Source: Pseudoalteromonas caenipelagi (GTDB taxonomy: Bacteria > Pseudomonadota > Gammaproteobacteria > Enterobacterales > Alteromonadaceae). Taken from it: a DNA stretch of 64,000 nt. The notes beneath the pieces are model-generated. The model was given only the letters and a program-made list of their open reading frames with translations, ran no database searches and was not told the origin of the DNA. Positions 47,859 through 56,479 of the stretch are shown piece after piece. The stretch covers positions 992,001 to 1,056,000 of the forward strand of contig NZ_JABBPG010000001.1 in the NCBI RefSeq assembly GCF_013140855.1, given 5' to 3'. Position 1 is the first letter of the stretch; each line of letters starts with the position of its first letter. The translations under genes and the position numbers were made by a program.

Positions 47859-47932
47859 ACGATCACAGCCCTATTTTTAATAACGATAAATAAAGTAAGT
47901 TGGCATATTCCATTGTACTTGCTTTTTACCAC

Positions 47933-48295
47933 CTAAATTGTCTCAAGCGCACATTGCTCGAACTTCACGCCCTGCCAGCCAAATTTAATAAAGTTGCGAA
48001 TATTGCCATGATCAATCCCATCAGGGTGTTGCAATACGTCTTGACGATAAAACCGACCAAAACACTGCAAGGTTGCTTCTTCGCTCAATTGCTGCAATTG
48101 TGCAAATGCCAGTATTTTGCAGGAGCCAAGATTAGTACCCGCTTCGTTGTGTTGCTCACCATTTTTAAAAGCTACAGGGGTAAATTGATAATGGCGGTCA
48201 ATCAGCTCTATAGTTTGCTCAAACTCGACACTTTGCTCATCATTATTTAACTGAGCGATAAATGCCTCAATCTCGGCTTTTTGATTGCTTAACAT
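47933..48295 (-). CDS. HopJ-family protein
   Basis: A 120-residue protein matching the HopJ family (FIAQLNNDEQSVEFEQTIELI, NEAGTNLGSCKILAFA, HGNIRNFIKFGW). The name comes from a plant-pathogen effector, but homologues are common in marine and other non-pathogenic proteobacteria without type III secretion, and none is visible here. Function unknown. Confidence 0.85.
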   Translation of the reverse strand: MLSNQKAEIEAFIAQLNNDEQSVEFEQTIELIDRHYQFTPVAFKNGEQHNEAGTNLGSCKILAFAQLQQLSEEATLQCFGRFYRQDVLQHPDGIDHGNIRNFIKFGWQGVKFEQCALETI

Positions 48296-48463
48296 AGGGA
48301 CTCCTCGAATAAAAAAACAACATTATCACTTTTAGGAACTAGGGATAATCATTTTCAGCTCAGACCACTGCTTTTACCGTCTTATTTATAAACTGACCTC
48401 CTGTAATATAACCCACTGTGCTAAACTTAAAAAAGTATATAATTCAGGGAGTAGTAACTAAGA

Positions 48464-49837
48464 GTGAGCAGAGCAATACTAAGCCAAGATGAAAATTTAT
48501 CTTTTAAAATTCACTATCAGCTCCTGCCAAAAGAGACTAGTCAGCTTGACCTATATTTTTCGATACCAACGGATATGGGGATTGATGAAACAACCCTTAA
48601 CGAAGTAGATTTTTTCAATGCCAACATAAAAACCCACTGTGCGTACTACTCTGAGCAATTGCACTTACCACTTGTGCATAGTCGTTTTATCAGTCAAAAC
48701 AAAGGTCAAAAAACGGGTTACCGACTCAACTTAAACCTATTTTGCTATCAGATCAGAATCGCCTTAGATGCAGATGTTAAAGCGACATTACAGCTCAAAG
48801 AAGCCGAGATTTTTTTCCCTGAAGCAACACTGCTAGTTGAGCAAATACAAGGCTTACTCAAAAAGCTAAGACGTTACACGCCACCAGACAACAAACTCAA
48901 ATCATATTTTCAAAATGCCGATAATTATCTGAGCTGGCACACAGAACAAGCATTTTTAAAGCTGCTGGCTAATGGCCCTAAGTCGAACGATTTTAGTGAA
49001 GAGCGCGCTATTTTGATCAACTTCTGCCAGCAAGAAAACCAGTACCGCGCTGAGCAAACCTATAATTCGCAGGTTACGTTAGAAGACCCCAATCGCATCA
49101 CTAACAAAATGAAGTTACTCGAGCGGCTTATTGAATATGGTGTAGTATTTAACAAACAAACCGCCGACCTTACATTAAATGTAAAACGCATGGTTAAGGG
49201 CCTTGTAACTGGTGTAATTATGGCCTTTGTGATGTTTATCGTACTCAATGCTCGTACAAATTTCCAAGAAGTCACCTTGGCACTTATCACATTGTTGGGC
49301 GTAATTTATGGCCTTAGAGAAACCTTCAAAGAAGACCTAACTCAATGGGCGTGGAGACTAATACAAAGGGGCCGCCCAAAGTGGCGTAATAAGTTTAAAA
49401 GCTCAGTCAGTGACGATATCGTCTGTACGCAAACTATTTGGCTTGAACATATTCGTAAAAAAGATCTTCCTAAAGAGGTGGTGCAGCTACTTAAACAAAG
49501 GCGGCAACAGAATAAACAAGCGGCTAACTTGATGCATTTTTGCAGCAAAAATCAGGTTAATCTTAGCGAGTTTTTGCCTGGATATGACGAAGTACAACAG
49601 CGTATCACTTTTAACATGGCGTCATTTGTCCGTTATCTAAAAAAAGGCGCTGGCAAACTCTACACCTTAGATGGCCAAAAGGTATCAAAAAGATCAGTAG
49701 AGCGCCGTTATCAAATTAACCTAGTACTGCGCTTTACCAATAACCAAGAAGTGCAATTAGAGCGTTATAAACTCACCATGAACCGTTCAGAAATTGTTGC
49801 GATTGAGCTGATGGATGCCGAGGTAAGTAAAAGCTAA
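48464..49837 (+). CDS. Unrecognised membrane protein, 457 aa
   Basis: Not a family I know. The N-terminal 245 residues are soluble, with mixed alpha/beta content; two adjacent hydrophobic segments (about 247-265 and 270-288) form a hairpin, and a basic C-terminal part (290-457) lies on the same side as the N-terminus. Start GTG 48464, with AGGGAG 11 bp before it. The gene stands alone. Confidence 0.75.
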   Translation: MSRAILSQDENLSFKIHYQLLPKETSQLDLYFSIPTDMGIDETTLNEVDFFNANIKTHCAYYSEQLHLPLVHSRFISQNKGQKTGYRLNLNLFCYQIRIALDADVKATLQLKEAEIFFPEATLLVEQIQGLLKKLRRYTPPDNKLKSYFQNADNYLSWHTEQAFLKLLANGPKSNDFSEERAILINFCQQENQYRAEQTYNSQVTLEDPNRITNKMKLLERLIEYGVVFNKQTADLTLNVKRMVKGLVTGVIMAFVMFIVLNARTNFQEVTLALITLLGVIYGLRETFKEDLTQWAWRLIQRGRPKWRNKFKSSVSDDIVCTQTIWLEHIRKKDLPKEVVQLLKQRRQQNKQAANLMHFCSKNQVNLSEFLPGYDEVQQRITFNMASFVRYLKKGAGKLYTLDGQKVSKRSVERRYQINLVLRFTNNQEVQLERYKLTMNRSEIVAIELMDAEVSKS

Positions 49838-49961
49838 AAACGCTCACACGATCGTGTACTTGAGTTGTGTTAGCTACGCGGCCTATTCATAGCTCAACTC
49901 ATCAACTGTGCATACGTTCAATAGCAACTATTCAATCAGAGTAACTACCACTAGGGGGGAG

Positions 49962-50312
49962 TTAGCTGCTTCCTTGGCTCACGCTTGCCCCCACCACAGC
50001 AGCGGTGCACGCTACAGATGCTTGCTGCGCCGCAGAATGAGCCGTAACCGCCGATGCATTTTGCACTTCGGTACCAATAATACACGGGCCATACCCCATC
50101 CCCTCTAATTTGTTCTCCCACTTGATATTACCGCTATGAATATCTAAACAAAACAAGTGGCCACCCGAATACGCAAATACCAAATCACCGTCAACAAACA
50201 TGTTTGTTACCCCTGACGTGGCTTTTAATTTTGTTGACCAAATTTTATTCCCTGTGTGCTTATCCAAACACATAGCGTGACCTTTAATACCGAGTAATAG
50301 TTTATCCATCAT
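49962..50312 (-). CDS. Short PQQ-like beta-propeller protein
   Basis: A 116-residue protein of two propeller blades: AMCLDKHTGNKIWSTKL and LFCLDIHSGNIKWENKL match the PQQ-binding-like (BamB/PQQ_2) repeat. The usual proteins have seven or eight blades, so this one either oligomerises or is a truncated survivor. The last 30 residues are an Ala/Ser-rich tail. AGGAG lies just before the start; the second Met is equally possible. Confidence 0.65.
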   Translation of the reverse strand: MMDKLLLGIKGHAMCLDKHTGNKIWSTKLKATSGVTNMFVDGDLVFAYSGGHLFCLDIHSGNIKWENKLEGMGYGPCIIGTEVQNASAVTAHSAAQQASVACTAAVVGASVSQGSS

Positions 50313-50562
50313 GTTGCTCCTGTATTGCAGTTGATAGCCTGCGATAACTCAAGTAACCCATTTAACCTCAGCGATGGATATGCGAGTTTCTAATAACGCT
50401 ATTTTAACCACGCTAGGCGTTATTTGGATCCAAACCAGAGGGTGTTTACTTATACTTTAAAAAAACAAAATTACGTTTAAGGCGCAACCCTTAGTACCTA
50501 AAAAATTAAAATAAAACTGTTATCAAATATGTCAAAGTAAGCTTTAAGTTTAATAAGCGCAG

Positions 50563-50591
50563 CGCTTTACACCTGTTTAAGGTGTAAAGCG
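50563..50591 (-). terminator. Hairpin after the DUF4386 gene
   Basis: CGCTTTACACC (50563-50573) and GGTGTAAAGCG (50581-50591) form an 11-bp stem, reinforced by outer TAATAAG/CTTATTA. It begins just after the DUF4386 stop; no T-run. Confidence 0.5.
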
Positions 50592-50602
50592 AAACTTATT
50601 AG

Positions 50603-51283
50603 TTAGCAGCTCTGGGGATTGGGTTTATGGCTTAAATCAAAGCCCTTAAATAGTAACCAAATAGGAAGTAAAAACTCGAACAGGCCACCTGGGATGTACA
50701 TCCAAGTGCCACTGATGCTGACATCCAAGAAATCGAAAACAACCTTTAAAAGTAGTGTTGCATATCCGACTAACCCTAAACCCGACAGAAGACGTGGAAT
50801 GATACGGTATTTAAAGAGAGTAATATTTAAGAAGAAGCCAGCAACCGACAGCGATAACATTCCCATTGAGAAGGTTGCAAAACGCTCATGTTTTAACGCT
50901 GTTCCCATCACATAAAGTTGCTCAAATTGCTCAATTGAACCTGCCAACATTTTTTCACCCATGGCGGTGAGCGTAATCAATATAACTGCAGCAGGAAGTA
51001 ATGTGGCCGCTTCAATTATACGGCCAGCCAAATAACCAATCGCAACCCGCTCATTGTACTGTTTAATAATTGGGTAAAGTAGCACTGAAATACCCACAAC
51101 TGCCGCACAGTTCAAAAACTCAAGTAATGAAGCCAACGAAAGCGACCAGCTATTTTGAGCGACTTGGTTAAGAAAGTCTGGAGCAACTAAAAACTCATAA
51201 CTGAGAGAATCAGCAATGGTATATGAACTGGTTGAGATTAAAAAAAGTATGGCGATGGCGCGCGCAGCAAGTTGGGTACTCAT
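50603..51283 (-). CDS. DUF4386 membrane protein
   Basis: A 226-residue polytopic protein of DUF4386, recognised by LLEFLNCAAVVGISVLLYPI, GRIIEAATLL and PGGLFEFLLPIWLLFKGF. About seven helices. AAGGAAC precedes the ATG. Function unknown; an 18-bp palindrome 47 bp before the start suggests repression by an unlinked regulator. Confidence 0.85.
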   Translation of the reverse strand: MSTQLAARAIAILFLISTSSYTIADSLSYEFLVAPDFLNQVAQNSWSLSLASLLEFLNCAAVVGISVLLYPIIKQYNERVAIGYLAGRIIEAATLLPAAVILITLTAMGEKMLAGSIEQFEQLYVMGTALKHERFATFSMGMLSLSVAGFFLNITLFKYRIIPRLLSGLGLVGYATLLLKVVFDFLDVSISGTWMYIPGGLFEFLLPIWLLFKGFDLSHKPNPQSC

Positions 51284-51329
51284 AATAAAAGTTCCTTAAA
51301 GTTATCGTATTAATCACAGCTCACTTAGT

Positions 51330-51347
51330 TAACCTCAGCTGAGGTTA
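51330..51347. promoter_or_regulatory. Perfect 18-bp palindrome upstream of DUF4386
   Basis: TAACCTCAGCTGAGGTTA equals its own reverse complement and lies 47 bp upstream of the DUF4386 start. The length fits a homodimeric repressor operator. Confidence 0.55.
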
Positions 51348-51905
51348 GTTAGTGTGGGCAGCGTTTATCTGTCTTGAGATAACTCAATTGTCTAGTAGCG
51401 AGACCTTATTGTCGTCCGACTAGGCCTATTCGAACATTTTATGCAAATATTTTTTAGTAAGTTACAACCCATAAAAATAAAAAGCTTATAACTCAACAAC
51501 ATACAACGATTAGATTGAGGGGTATTTTTTATAATGAATGACCCTCATCACATTACTTTTAAACTTTTTTGAACCCGTACAAGCATAAACTCACGCATTT
51601 GAACTCGAAGGTTCATCATATTCATGCAATCGTATCTATACCAAATAATAACAGCCGTTAAGTTGTAGACGCTTAAGAGTAAGACTTGCTGGGTCTTTTA
51701 ATCATTACGTCGCCTTTGCTATCCCTTGTTTATACTATGATTTATTTTATAAAGCATATAACCTTTAGCTCACAAAAAAACTTTAACCCATTAATTTTAA
51801 AGTATTTTAACAACAGTTCCCCCTAAAACCTTTTTTAGATTTTTTGCTCAATTGGTGTAATCCCGTGTAATAACAATTTTTAGACTTTCGACTAACGTTA
51901 CAACA

Positions 51906-51976
51906 CTGTTCAGGTGTTTAAATCTGTTCAGGTGCACAAGGGCTCCATGCTGTGTTGCATATCAATAACAGCATGG
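51906..51976 (+). promoter_or_regulatory. Direct repeats and hairpin in the leader of the inclusion-body gene
   Basis: CTGTTCAGGTG occurs twice (51906-51916 and 51924-51934). It is followed by a hairpin, CCATGCTGT (51945-51953) with ACAGCATGG (51968-51976), 33 nt before the ATG. The remaining 51284-51900 stretch is AT-rich and apart from the 18-bp palindrome holds nothing I can name. Confidence 0.5.
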
Positions 51977-52009
51977 GGAAATGACTATGACCAACAAGGA
52001 GATATAGTA

Positions 52010-52540
52010 ATGGCACAAATTAACGTTTTAGTTGCAGTTGACGGCGATGCACTCGCAAATCGCGTTGCAGATGGTTCTTTAAGTGCAGGTAGCGCAGACA
52101 GACCAACCGTTTTAGGTTCTTACAGTAGTTCTGATGTATTTATTTCTATGATTGCACAGCACAGTGTTGCGGTGAACGATCAAGGGCAATCAGAGCTTAC
52201 CATACAAGCACAATCAGGTGACTTTCTGCAGTGGTCAATGACTACGTTTGGTAATAACACTGATTTTACTGCAAGTATCTACAATGGTAGCTTTAATCCT
52301 TCGAATGGTATTGAAGCATTTGGTAGCCAAATTCAGCAAGAAAACAACTACCTAGTTCCAAGTGATAACACGGCTCCTACAACATTCGAGCACTTTGTAA
52401 ACAACTTTTCTGTTTATCAAGCTAAGTTGACCAAAGTAAATCAAAGGATCCAATACACGCTATCATTTGCATTAGTAAACAATCAAACAGGTAATGTGGT
52501 TGGCTACTTTACTTGGGACCCGTTCATTCAAGTTGCTTAA
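52010..52540 (+). CDS. AidA/PixA-family inclusion-body protein
   Basis: A 176-residue cytoplasmic protein starting MAQINVLVAVDGDALANRVA, matching the AidA/PixA inclusion-body family (NPSNGIEAFGSQI, GYFTWDPFIQV). PixA forms crystalline cell inclusions in Xenorhabdus; AidA is quorum-regulated in Ralstonia/Burkholderia. AAGGAG lies 7 bp before the ATG at 52010, so I reject a 32-residue upstream extension. The leader has repeats and a hairpin. A strong terminator follows. Confidence 0.85.
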   Translation: MAQINVLVAVDGDALANRVADGSLSAGSADRPTVLGSYSSSDVFISMIAQHSVAVNDQGQSELTIQAQSGDFLQWSMTTFGNNTDFTASIYNGSFNPSNGIEAFGSQIQQENNYLVPSDNTAPTTFEHFVNNFSVYQAKLTKVNQRIQYTLSFALVNNQTGNVVGYFTWDPFIQVA

Positions 52541-52569
52541 TTAAGCGACTATAAATTCCCAATCAAAAT

Positions 52570-52599
52570 AAAAGCACACCAAGTCGTTGGTGTGCTTTT
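52570..52599 (+). terminator. Intrinsic terminator after the inclusion-body gene
   Basis: AAAAGCACACCAA (52570-52582), loop GTCG, TTGGTGTGCTTTT (52587-52599), continuing in T. Part of it lies inside repeat copy A and is repeated at 54880. Confidence 0.85.
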
Positions 52600-52776
52600 T
52601 CATTAAATAACAATACGACTATTGAAATTCAAAGTTAACCTGTACTGGGTAGTGATCTGATAACTCGTTGTAATAGCCATCATAGTAATAACGACCATTG
52701 CTTAAGTTCCAATTCCCTTTCAAATAACTCCAATACCAACTACCGTTTGCTTTAGGGTATCGAACAGTCATACTCG
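52575..52776. repeat. 202-bp direct repeat, copy A
   Basis: 52575-52776 is repeated without gaps at 54880-55081 (constant offset 2305). I count six mismatches, about 97% identity. Sequence similarity ends sharply at both sides. The segment holds the terminator hairpin and the 3' end of the sphingomyelinase-like gene. Confidence 0.9.
52619..52776 (-). pseudogene. Orphan 3' fragment of the sphingomyelinase-like gene
   Basis: The reverse strand reads the last ~52 codons of the gene at 54924-55928, in frame and ending at the same stop. Only a few residues differ (for example SSGRYYH becomes SNGRYYY). It has no start and no upstream part, so it is non-functional. Its good preservation suggests a recent duplication. 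Confidence 0.88.
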
Positions 52777-52969
52777 ATAAGTTTTAAATTCACCACAGTT
52801 TTGTATATAGACAGTGCGTACATCATCTATTCTTAGCTTATGTAGTCGTGATCAGTGCTCTTCTCTTCTTCGTGATAAGTACAATAATATTAGTCCAAAT
52901 TAGGTTTGACCCTATTTATAAAACAAGTATGATTGGCCCTATTTTTAGAACTGTGTGTCCACAATAAAA

Positions 52970-54739
52970 ATGAATTATAAAACCAACTGCTTTGTAACTT
53001 TGATCTTTTGTAGCACCCTTTTAGGGTGCAGTGGAGGCTCAGATGAAGGGAACAAGGCCCCCCCTGAAACTAACACGAGTCAAGAAACAAATGCAGGGTC
53101 AAATACCAATGACAACTCTGTAACACAAGATACTACAGCACCAAGCATCACCATTATGGGAGACAACCCCATCACCATAGACTTCGGTACACCTTATAGC
53201 GACGCAGGCGCTGAGGCTACTGACGCAAATGATGGTGCAGTCTCTGTCTCAGTTACCAGTGATGTCAATGTAAGTAAAGTTGGAGAATACTCCGTCGAAT
53301 ATACAGCGCAAGATAAAGCTGGAAACATCGCTACAGCCTCAAGACAGGTCATTGTTCAAGATGTCTTACCACCAAGTATTACCATTTTAGGCGCCAATCC
53401 AGTCATCGTTGAGGGTGGAAGCGAGTATGTAGATGAAGGGGCGACAGCATTCGACCTCGCAGATGGCGCAGTTTCTGTTACAACACAAAGCAACGTAAAC
53501 GTACAATTGGTAGGCGAATACATTGTTAATTATACTGCTTCTGACACACTGGGTAACACAGCCACTGCGACTAGAACGGTAATTGTTCAAGATTCAAAGC
53601 CACCTCAGATCACATTATTAGGTGATAACCCATTAACCATCAAGTTTGGTTTAGATTACATTGAACCAGGTGCAAATGCAGTGGATATCTTAGATGGAGA
53701 AGTGCCAGTTATTACAACTAGCAATCTTAACACTGAGGTAATGGGTGAATATTCTATTGAATACACTGCAACAGACAGACAAGGTAATATTGCGACCGCC
53801 TCGAGAACGATTGTCGTGGAAGATATCCACCTTGAGAACATTATTGAAGACAAAAACTTGTTAAGCTGCTTACTTGAGCAAAACTTAACGTATGCCTCTC
53901 AAGTGAGAGAAGTGGTGTGCAGAGACAGAAGTATTCAAAGCGCTGCTGGTATTGAGCACCTTCGAAACATGACAAAGCTGGACCTTGGTAGTGCAGACTA
54001 TTATGAATCACTAGTCGACATACGTAAGTTTGCACCAGGAGACTATGACAGTTCTAAGTTCAACTCAATAACAGTGATAGACTTGACGAGAAATACCAAA
54101 CTTGAATACCTAGACCTACAATATAATAACCTTGGGTTATCAAAGCAAAGTCTTGATTTAAGAAAAAACACTAACTTAAAGCATTTAAACTTATCTATTA
54201 ACCAATTGAAGCATATTGATGTCTCCAACAACATCAATTTAGAAAAGCTTGATTTAGCAGCTAACAATTTAACCGCAGTTGACGTGAGTAAACAAACTCA
54301 ACTAATAGAGCTTAGCTTGTCGTTTAATCAACTAACCAACTTTGATATTACAAACAACACTAACCTTACAGGGCTGGATATCAGTTACAATCAAATTAAT
54401 GAAGCTGATTTAACTTATAATTTAGAGTTAGAAACAATAATATGCGAACGTAACAACTTTACTAATATTGAAGTAAAGCACCTTTCTAATTTAAATGCGC
54501 TTTACTGCTCATTCAACCAATTAGCTGATATTGATGTAAGTGAAAACTTACTTCTTGAAAAACTGGTACTTGATGATAACAAGCTCGTAGAACTAAACGT
54601 GCGTAACAATATTGAGCTAAGAGTTTTGTCTTTGAGCTTTAATCCTTTGAAGACAATTGATTTAACTAAAAACATTCACCTTGAAAGTCTATTCTTAAGC
54701 TCCGACGTTATCTGCTACGGTGCTAAATGCGGGCTATAG
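52970..54739 (+). CDS. Lipoprotein with three DUF5011-like repeats and a 21-residue LRR array
   Basis: An ~589-residue surface lipoprotein (lipobox TLLGC). A Ser/Thr/Asn-rich linker is followed by three Ig-like DUF5011 repeats of about 77 residues, each with TAPSITIMGDNP-type openings and GEYxVxYTAxDxxGNxATA. From about 370 to the end, ten leucine-rich repeats with a 21-residue period (NTNLKHLNLSINQLKHIDVSN type) form a solenoid closed by CYGAKCGL. It resembles adhesin/internalin-like surface proteins. ATG 52970 gives a proper signal; a GTG 15 bp upstream is less likely. The gene is flanked by the 202-bp direct repeats. Confidence 0.87.
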   Translation: MNYKTNCFVTLIFCSTLLGCSGGSDEGNKAPPETNTSQETNAGSNTNDNSVTQDTTAPSITIMGDNPITIDFGTPYSDAGAEATDANDGAVSVSVTSDVNVSKVGEYSVEYTAQDKAGNIATASRQVIVQDVLPPSITILGANPVIVEGGSEYVDEGATAFDLADGAVSVTTQSNVNVQLVGEYIVNYTASDTLGNTATATRTVIVQDSKPPQITLLGDNPLTIKFGLDYIEPGANAVDILDGEVPVITTSNLNTEVMGEYSIEYTATDRQGNIATASRTIVVEDIHLENIIEDKNLLSCLLEQNLTYASQVREVVCRDRSIQSAAGIEHLRNMTKLDLGSADYYESLVDIRKFAPGDYDSSKFNSITVIDLTRNTKLEYLDLQYNNLGLSKQSLDLRKNTNLKHLNLSINQLKHIDVSNNINLEKLDLAANNLTAVDVSKQTQLIELSLSFNQLTNFDITNNTNLTGLDISYNQINEADLTYNLELETIICERNNFTNIEVKHLSNLNALYCSFNQLADIDVSENLLLEKLVLDDNKLVELNVRNNIELRVLSLSFNPLKTIDLTKNIHLESLFLSSDVICYGAKCGL

Positions 54740-54759
54740 CCATTAAACCATAGTACTTT

Positions 54760-54795
54760 ATGGTCTGCTAACATACGACGATGTTAACAGACCAT
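54760..54795 (+). terminator. Hairpin after the LRR gene
   Basis: ATGGTCTGCTAACAT (54760-54774) pairs with ATGTTAACAGACCAT (54781-54795) with one mismatch; 6-nt loop; no T-run. Confidence 0.55.
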
Positions 54796-54879
54796 TGCCC
54801 TTTAAAGGTGAGCTAGACAGCCACTTTAAAAAAGAGCGAGATAAACCCTTTATGACTTAGGACTTGTAGTAACTCAAAA

Positions 54880-55081
54880 CACACCAAGTTGTTGGTGTGC
54901 TTTTTCATTAAATAACAATACGACTATTGAAATTCAAAGTTAACCTGTACTGGGTAGTGATCTGATAACTCGTTGTAATAGCCGTCATGGTAATAACGGC
55001 CACTGCTTAAGTTCCAATTCCCTTTCAAATAACTCCAATACCAACTACCGTTTGCTTTAGGATATCGAACAGTCATACTCG
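54880..55081. repeat. 202-bp direct repeat, copy B
   Basis: Matches copy A at 52575. It contains the hairpin CACACCAA/TTGGTGTG (54880-54899) with T-runs on both sides, which can end both the LRR gene and the sphingomyelinase-like gene, and the last ~52 codons of the latter. Confidence 0.9.
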
Positions 55082-55928
55082 GATTGTTCGTAGGCTGTTT
55101 GTGATCACGATGCCAAAAAACGTAATCGAGCGTATCGTTATACTCTAAGCTGTAGTCAAAGTAGTAAGCATTGGCTTTCGTGAACCAATTATATTTTGCT
55201 GGAAATGAACCAATCATTGGCGTTTGAAAATTCAATTGTGCACGTGCTGTTTCTAGCATATCTGTCACTTCACGCTGCTTGCTCCACTCAACATTCATAT
55301 CACCACCGACAATTACAGGCTCGTCGGTAGGAATATTTTGGGCCGCAATAAACGTTTGAATTTCGCTAAGCTGCCCCATACGAACACGATGCTCTTCTTC
55401 TGTGTTACCATCATGAGTTGCTTGTAAATGGGTGCCAATTAGGTGATAACGCTGCGCGTTTTTTTCTATCTCTACATAAGCAAAGCCTTTATTTGCCATA
55501 TAATCCCAGCTGCCACTCAAACTATGATTAAAAACATGGGCCTTTTGCGAAATAATGGGATACTTGGAGATAATCACCACCCCGCCACGAATAACAAACG
55601 GGCTATTTGAGCAGTTACCCGTCAACGCATCCCAACCACTACCGCTGCAATCTTGTCCCACATTAGGTGTTTGGTAAGGATATTGAGTAGATAGCGCAGC
55701 CAATGCTTGTTCGCCCTCACTATTAAACACTTCGCTCACCAAAATAACATCTGGACTATCGTTTAACGACATTAGCGCCGCTGGCAAACGTTGCGCTCGG
55801 TTAGCTTGGTCCCAATCCTGTACACTTAATTGCATAATGTTATAGGCCATCACTTTAAGTGAGTCTGCTACACTATGTGCACTTAACAAAATCAACGTAC
55901 ATAACATCACATACTTTATTATTCTCAT
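54924..55928 (-). CDS. Secreted sphingomyelinase-C-like phosphodiesterase (EEP family)
   Basis: A 334-residue exported protein with signal peptide 1-21. It has the neutral sphingomyelinase pattern: MAYNIMQLSVQDWDQANRAQ, VSEVFN (Glu66), GGVVIISKYPI, GTHLQATHD (His167), GGDMNVEWS (Asp210, Asn212), TLDYVFWHRDH (Asp268) and SDHYP (His324). All predicted catalytic residues are present. Aromatic residues near 295-305 (SWYWSYLKGNW) may help membrane contact. Enzymes of this type hydrolyse sphingomyelin and can be haemolytic; activity is inferred. GGAG precedes the ATG. Its last 52 codons are duplicated at 52619. Confidence 0.9.
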   Translation of the reverse strand: MRIIKYVMLCTLILLSAHSVADSLKVMAYNIMQLSVQDWDQANRAQRLPAALMSLNDSPDVILVSEVFNSEGEQALAALSTQYPYQTPNVGQDCSGSGWDALTGNCSNSPFVIRGGVVIISKYPIISQKAHVFNHSLSGSWDYMANKGFAYVEIEKNAQRYHLIGTHLQATHDGNTEEEHRVRMGQLSEIQTFIAAQNIPTDEPVIVGGDMNVEWSKQREVTDMLETARAQLNFQTPMIGSFPAKYNWFTKANAYYFDYSLEYNDTLDYVFWHRDHKQPTNNPSMTVRYPKANGSWYWSYLKGNWNLSSGRYYHDGYYNELSDHYPVQVNFEFQ

Positions 55929-55946
55929 TTTGCTCTCCGTACTGCA

Positions 55947-56135
55947 TTATTTTTTAGTTTTAATCGCGGCATTCACACCTAACCTGCTGACTAAAAAGAT
56001 AAATTGTGAAATTAGGAGCCCAAAGGTAGCGATAATAAATGTCAGAACGGTTGCGTAAAAATGAGTTTTATATGAAGGTTTTTTGTGGTTTTTAAGACTT
56101 TTAAAATGGCTTTTTGCTAGAGTCGCCAATACCAT
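55947..56135 (-). CDS. Possible small membrane protein, 62 aa
   Basis: A short ORF with a basic N-terminus and one hydrophobic helix (about 28-50, TVLTFIIATFGLLISQFIFL). It lies 18 bp before the phosphodiesterase gene on the same strand. No ribosome site is visible and I do not recognise it, so it may not be a gene. Confidence 0.3.
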   Translation of the reverse strand: MVLATLAKSHFKSLKNHKKPSYKTHFYATVLTFIIATFGLLISQFIFLVSRLGVNAAIKTKK

Positions 56136-56347
56136 TATTGTGTTATTAACAGCCTCTTAGCTTAGCAAACAGCTCTAAGAGGTACTCCAATTCCAAGCTA
56201 TGCAGTAGCACAAGAGCCTCAGCCTAGTGAACAAAAAGGCTCTATATAAAATAATTTAGTTTTTATTTATTGTTGCTAGGAAAGTACTCAAAGTAGCATG
56301 AGCAATAAGCGAACAATCAGGGCTGCTACTTTAACAACGCCACTGAC

Positions 56348-56390
56348 AAAAAAGTTGAGAGGCTATTGGGTCAGCCCAGACCTCTCAACT
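56348..56390 (-). terminator. Intrinsic terminator of the double-glycine peptide gene
   Basis: On the reverse strand AGTTGAGAGG (56390-56381) and its inverse (56362-56353) form a 10-bp stem, with an inner GGG/CCC pairing, followed by six T (56353-56348). It lies about 90 bp after the peptide stop codon and faces the same way. Confidence 0.8.
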
Positions 56391-56479
56391 CAATCAGTTT
56401 AAACTAAAGAAATTAAGACGTTTAATCTGACTTTCATTGTATTTAACAAAATGGCTTTTATTAAACGAGTTTAGTTTGA

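Noticed and set aside
47900..48250. 116-codon plus-strand ORF over the HopJ gene
   Set aside because: Antisense to a recognised family protein, without its own ribosome site.
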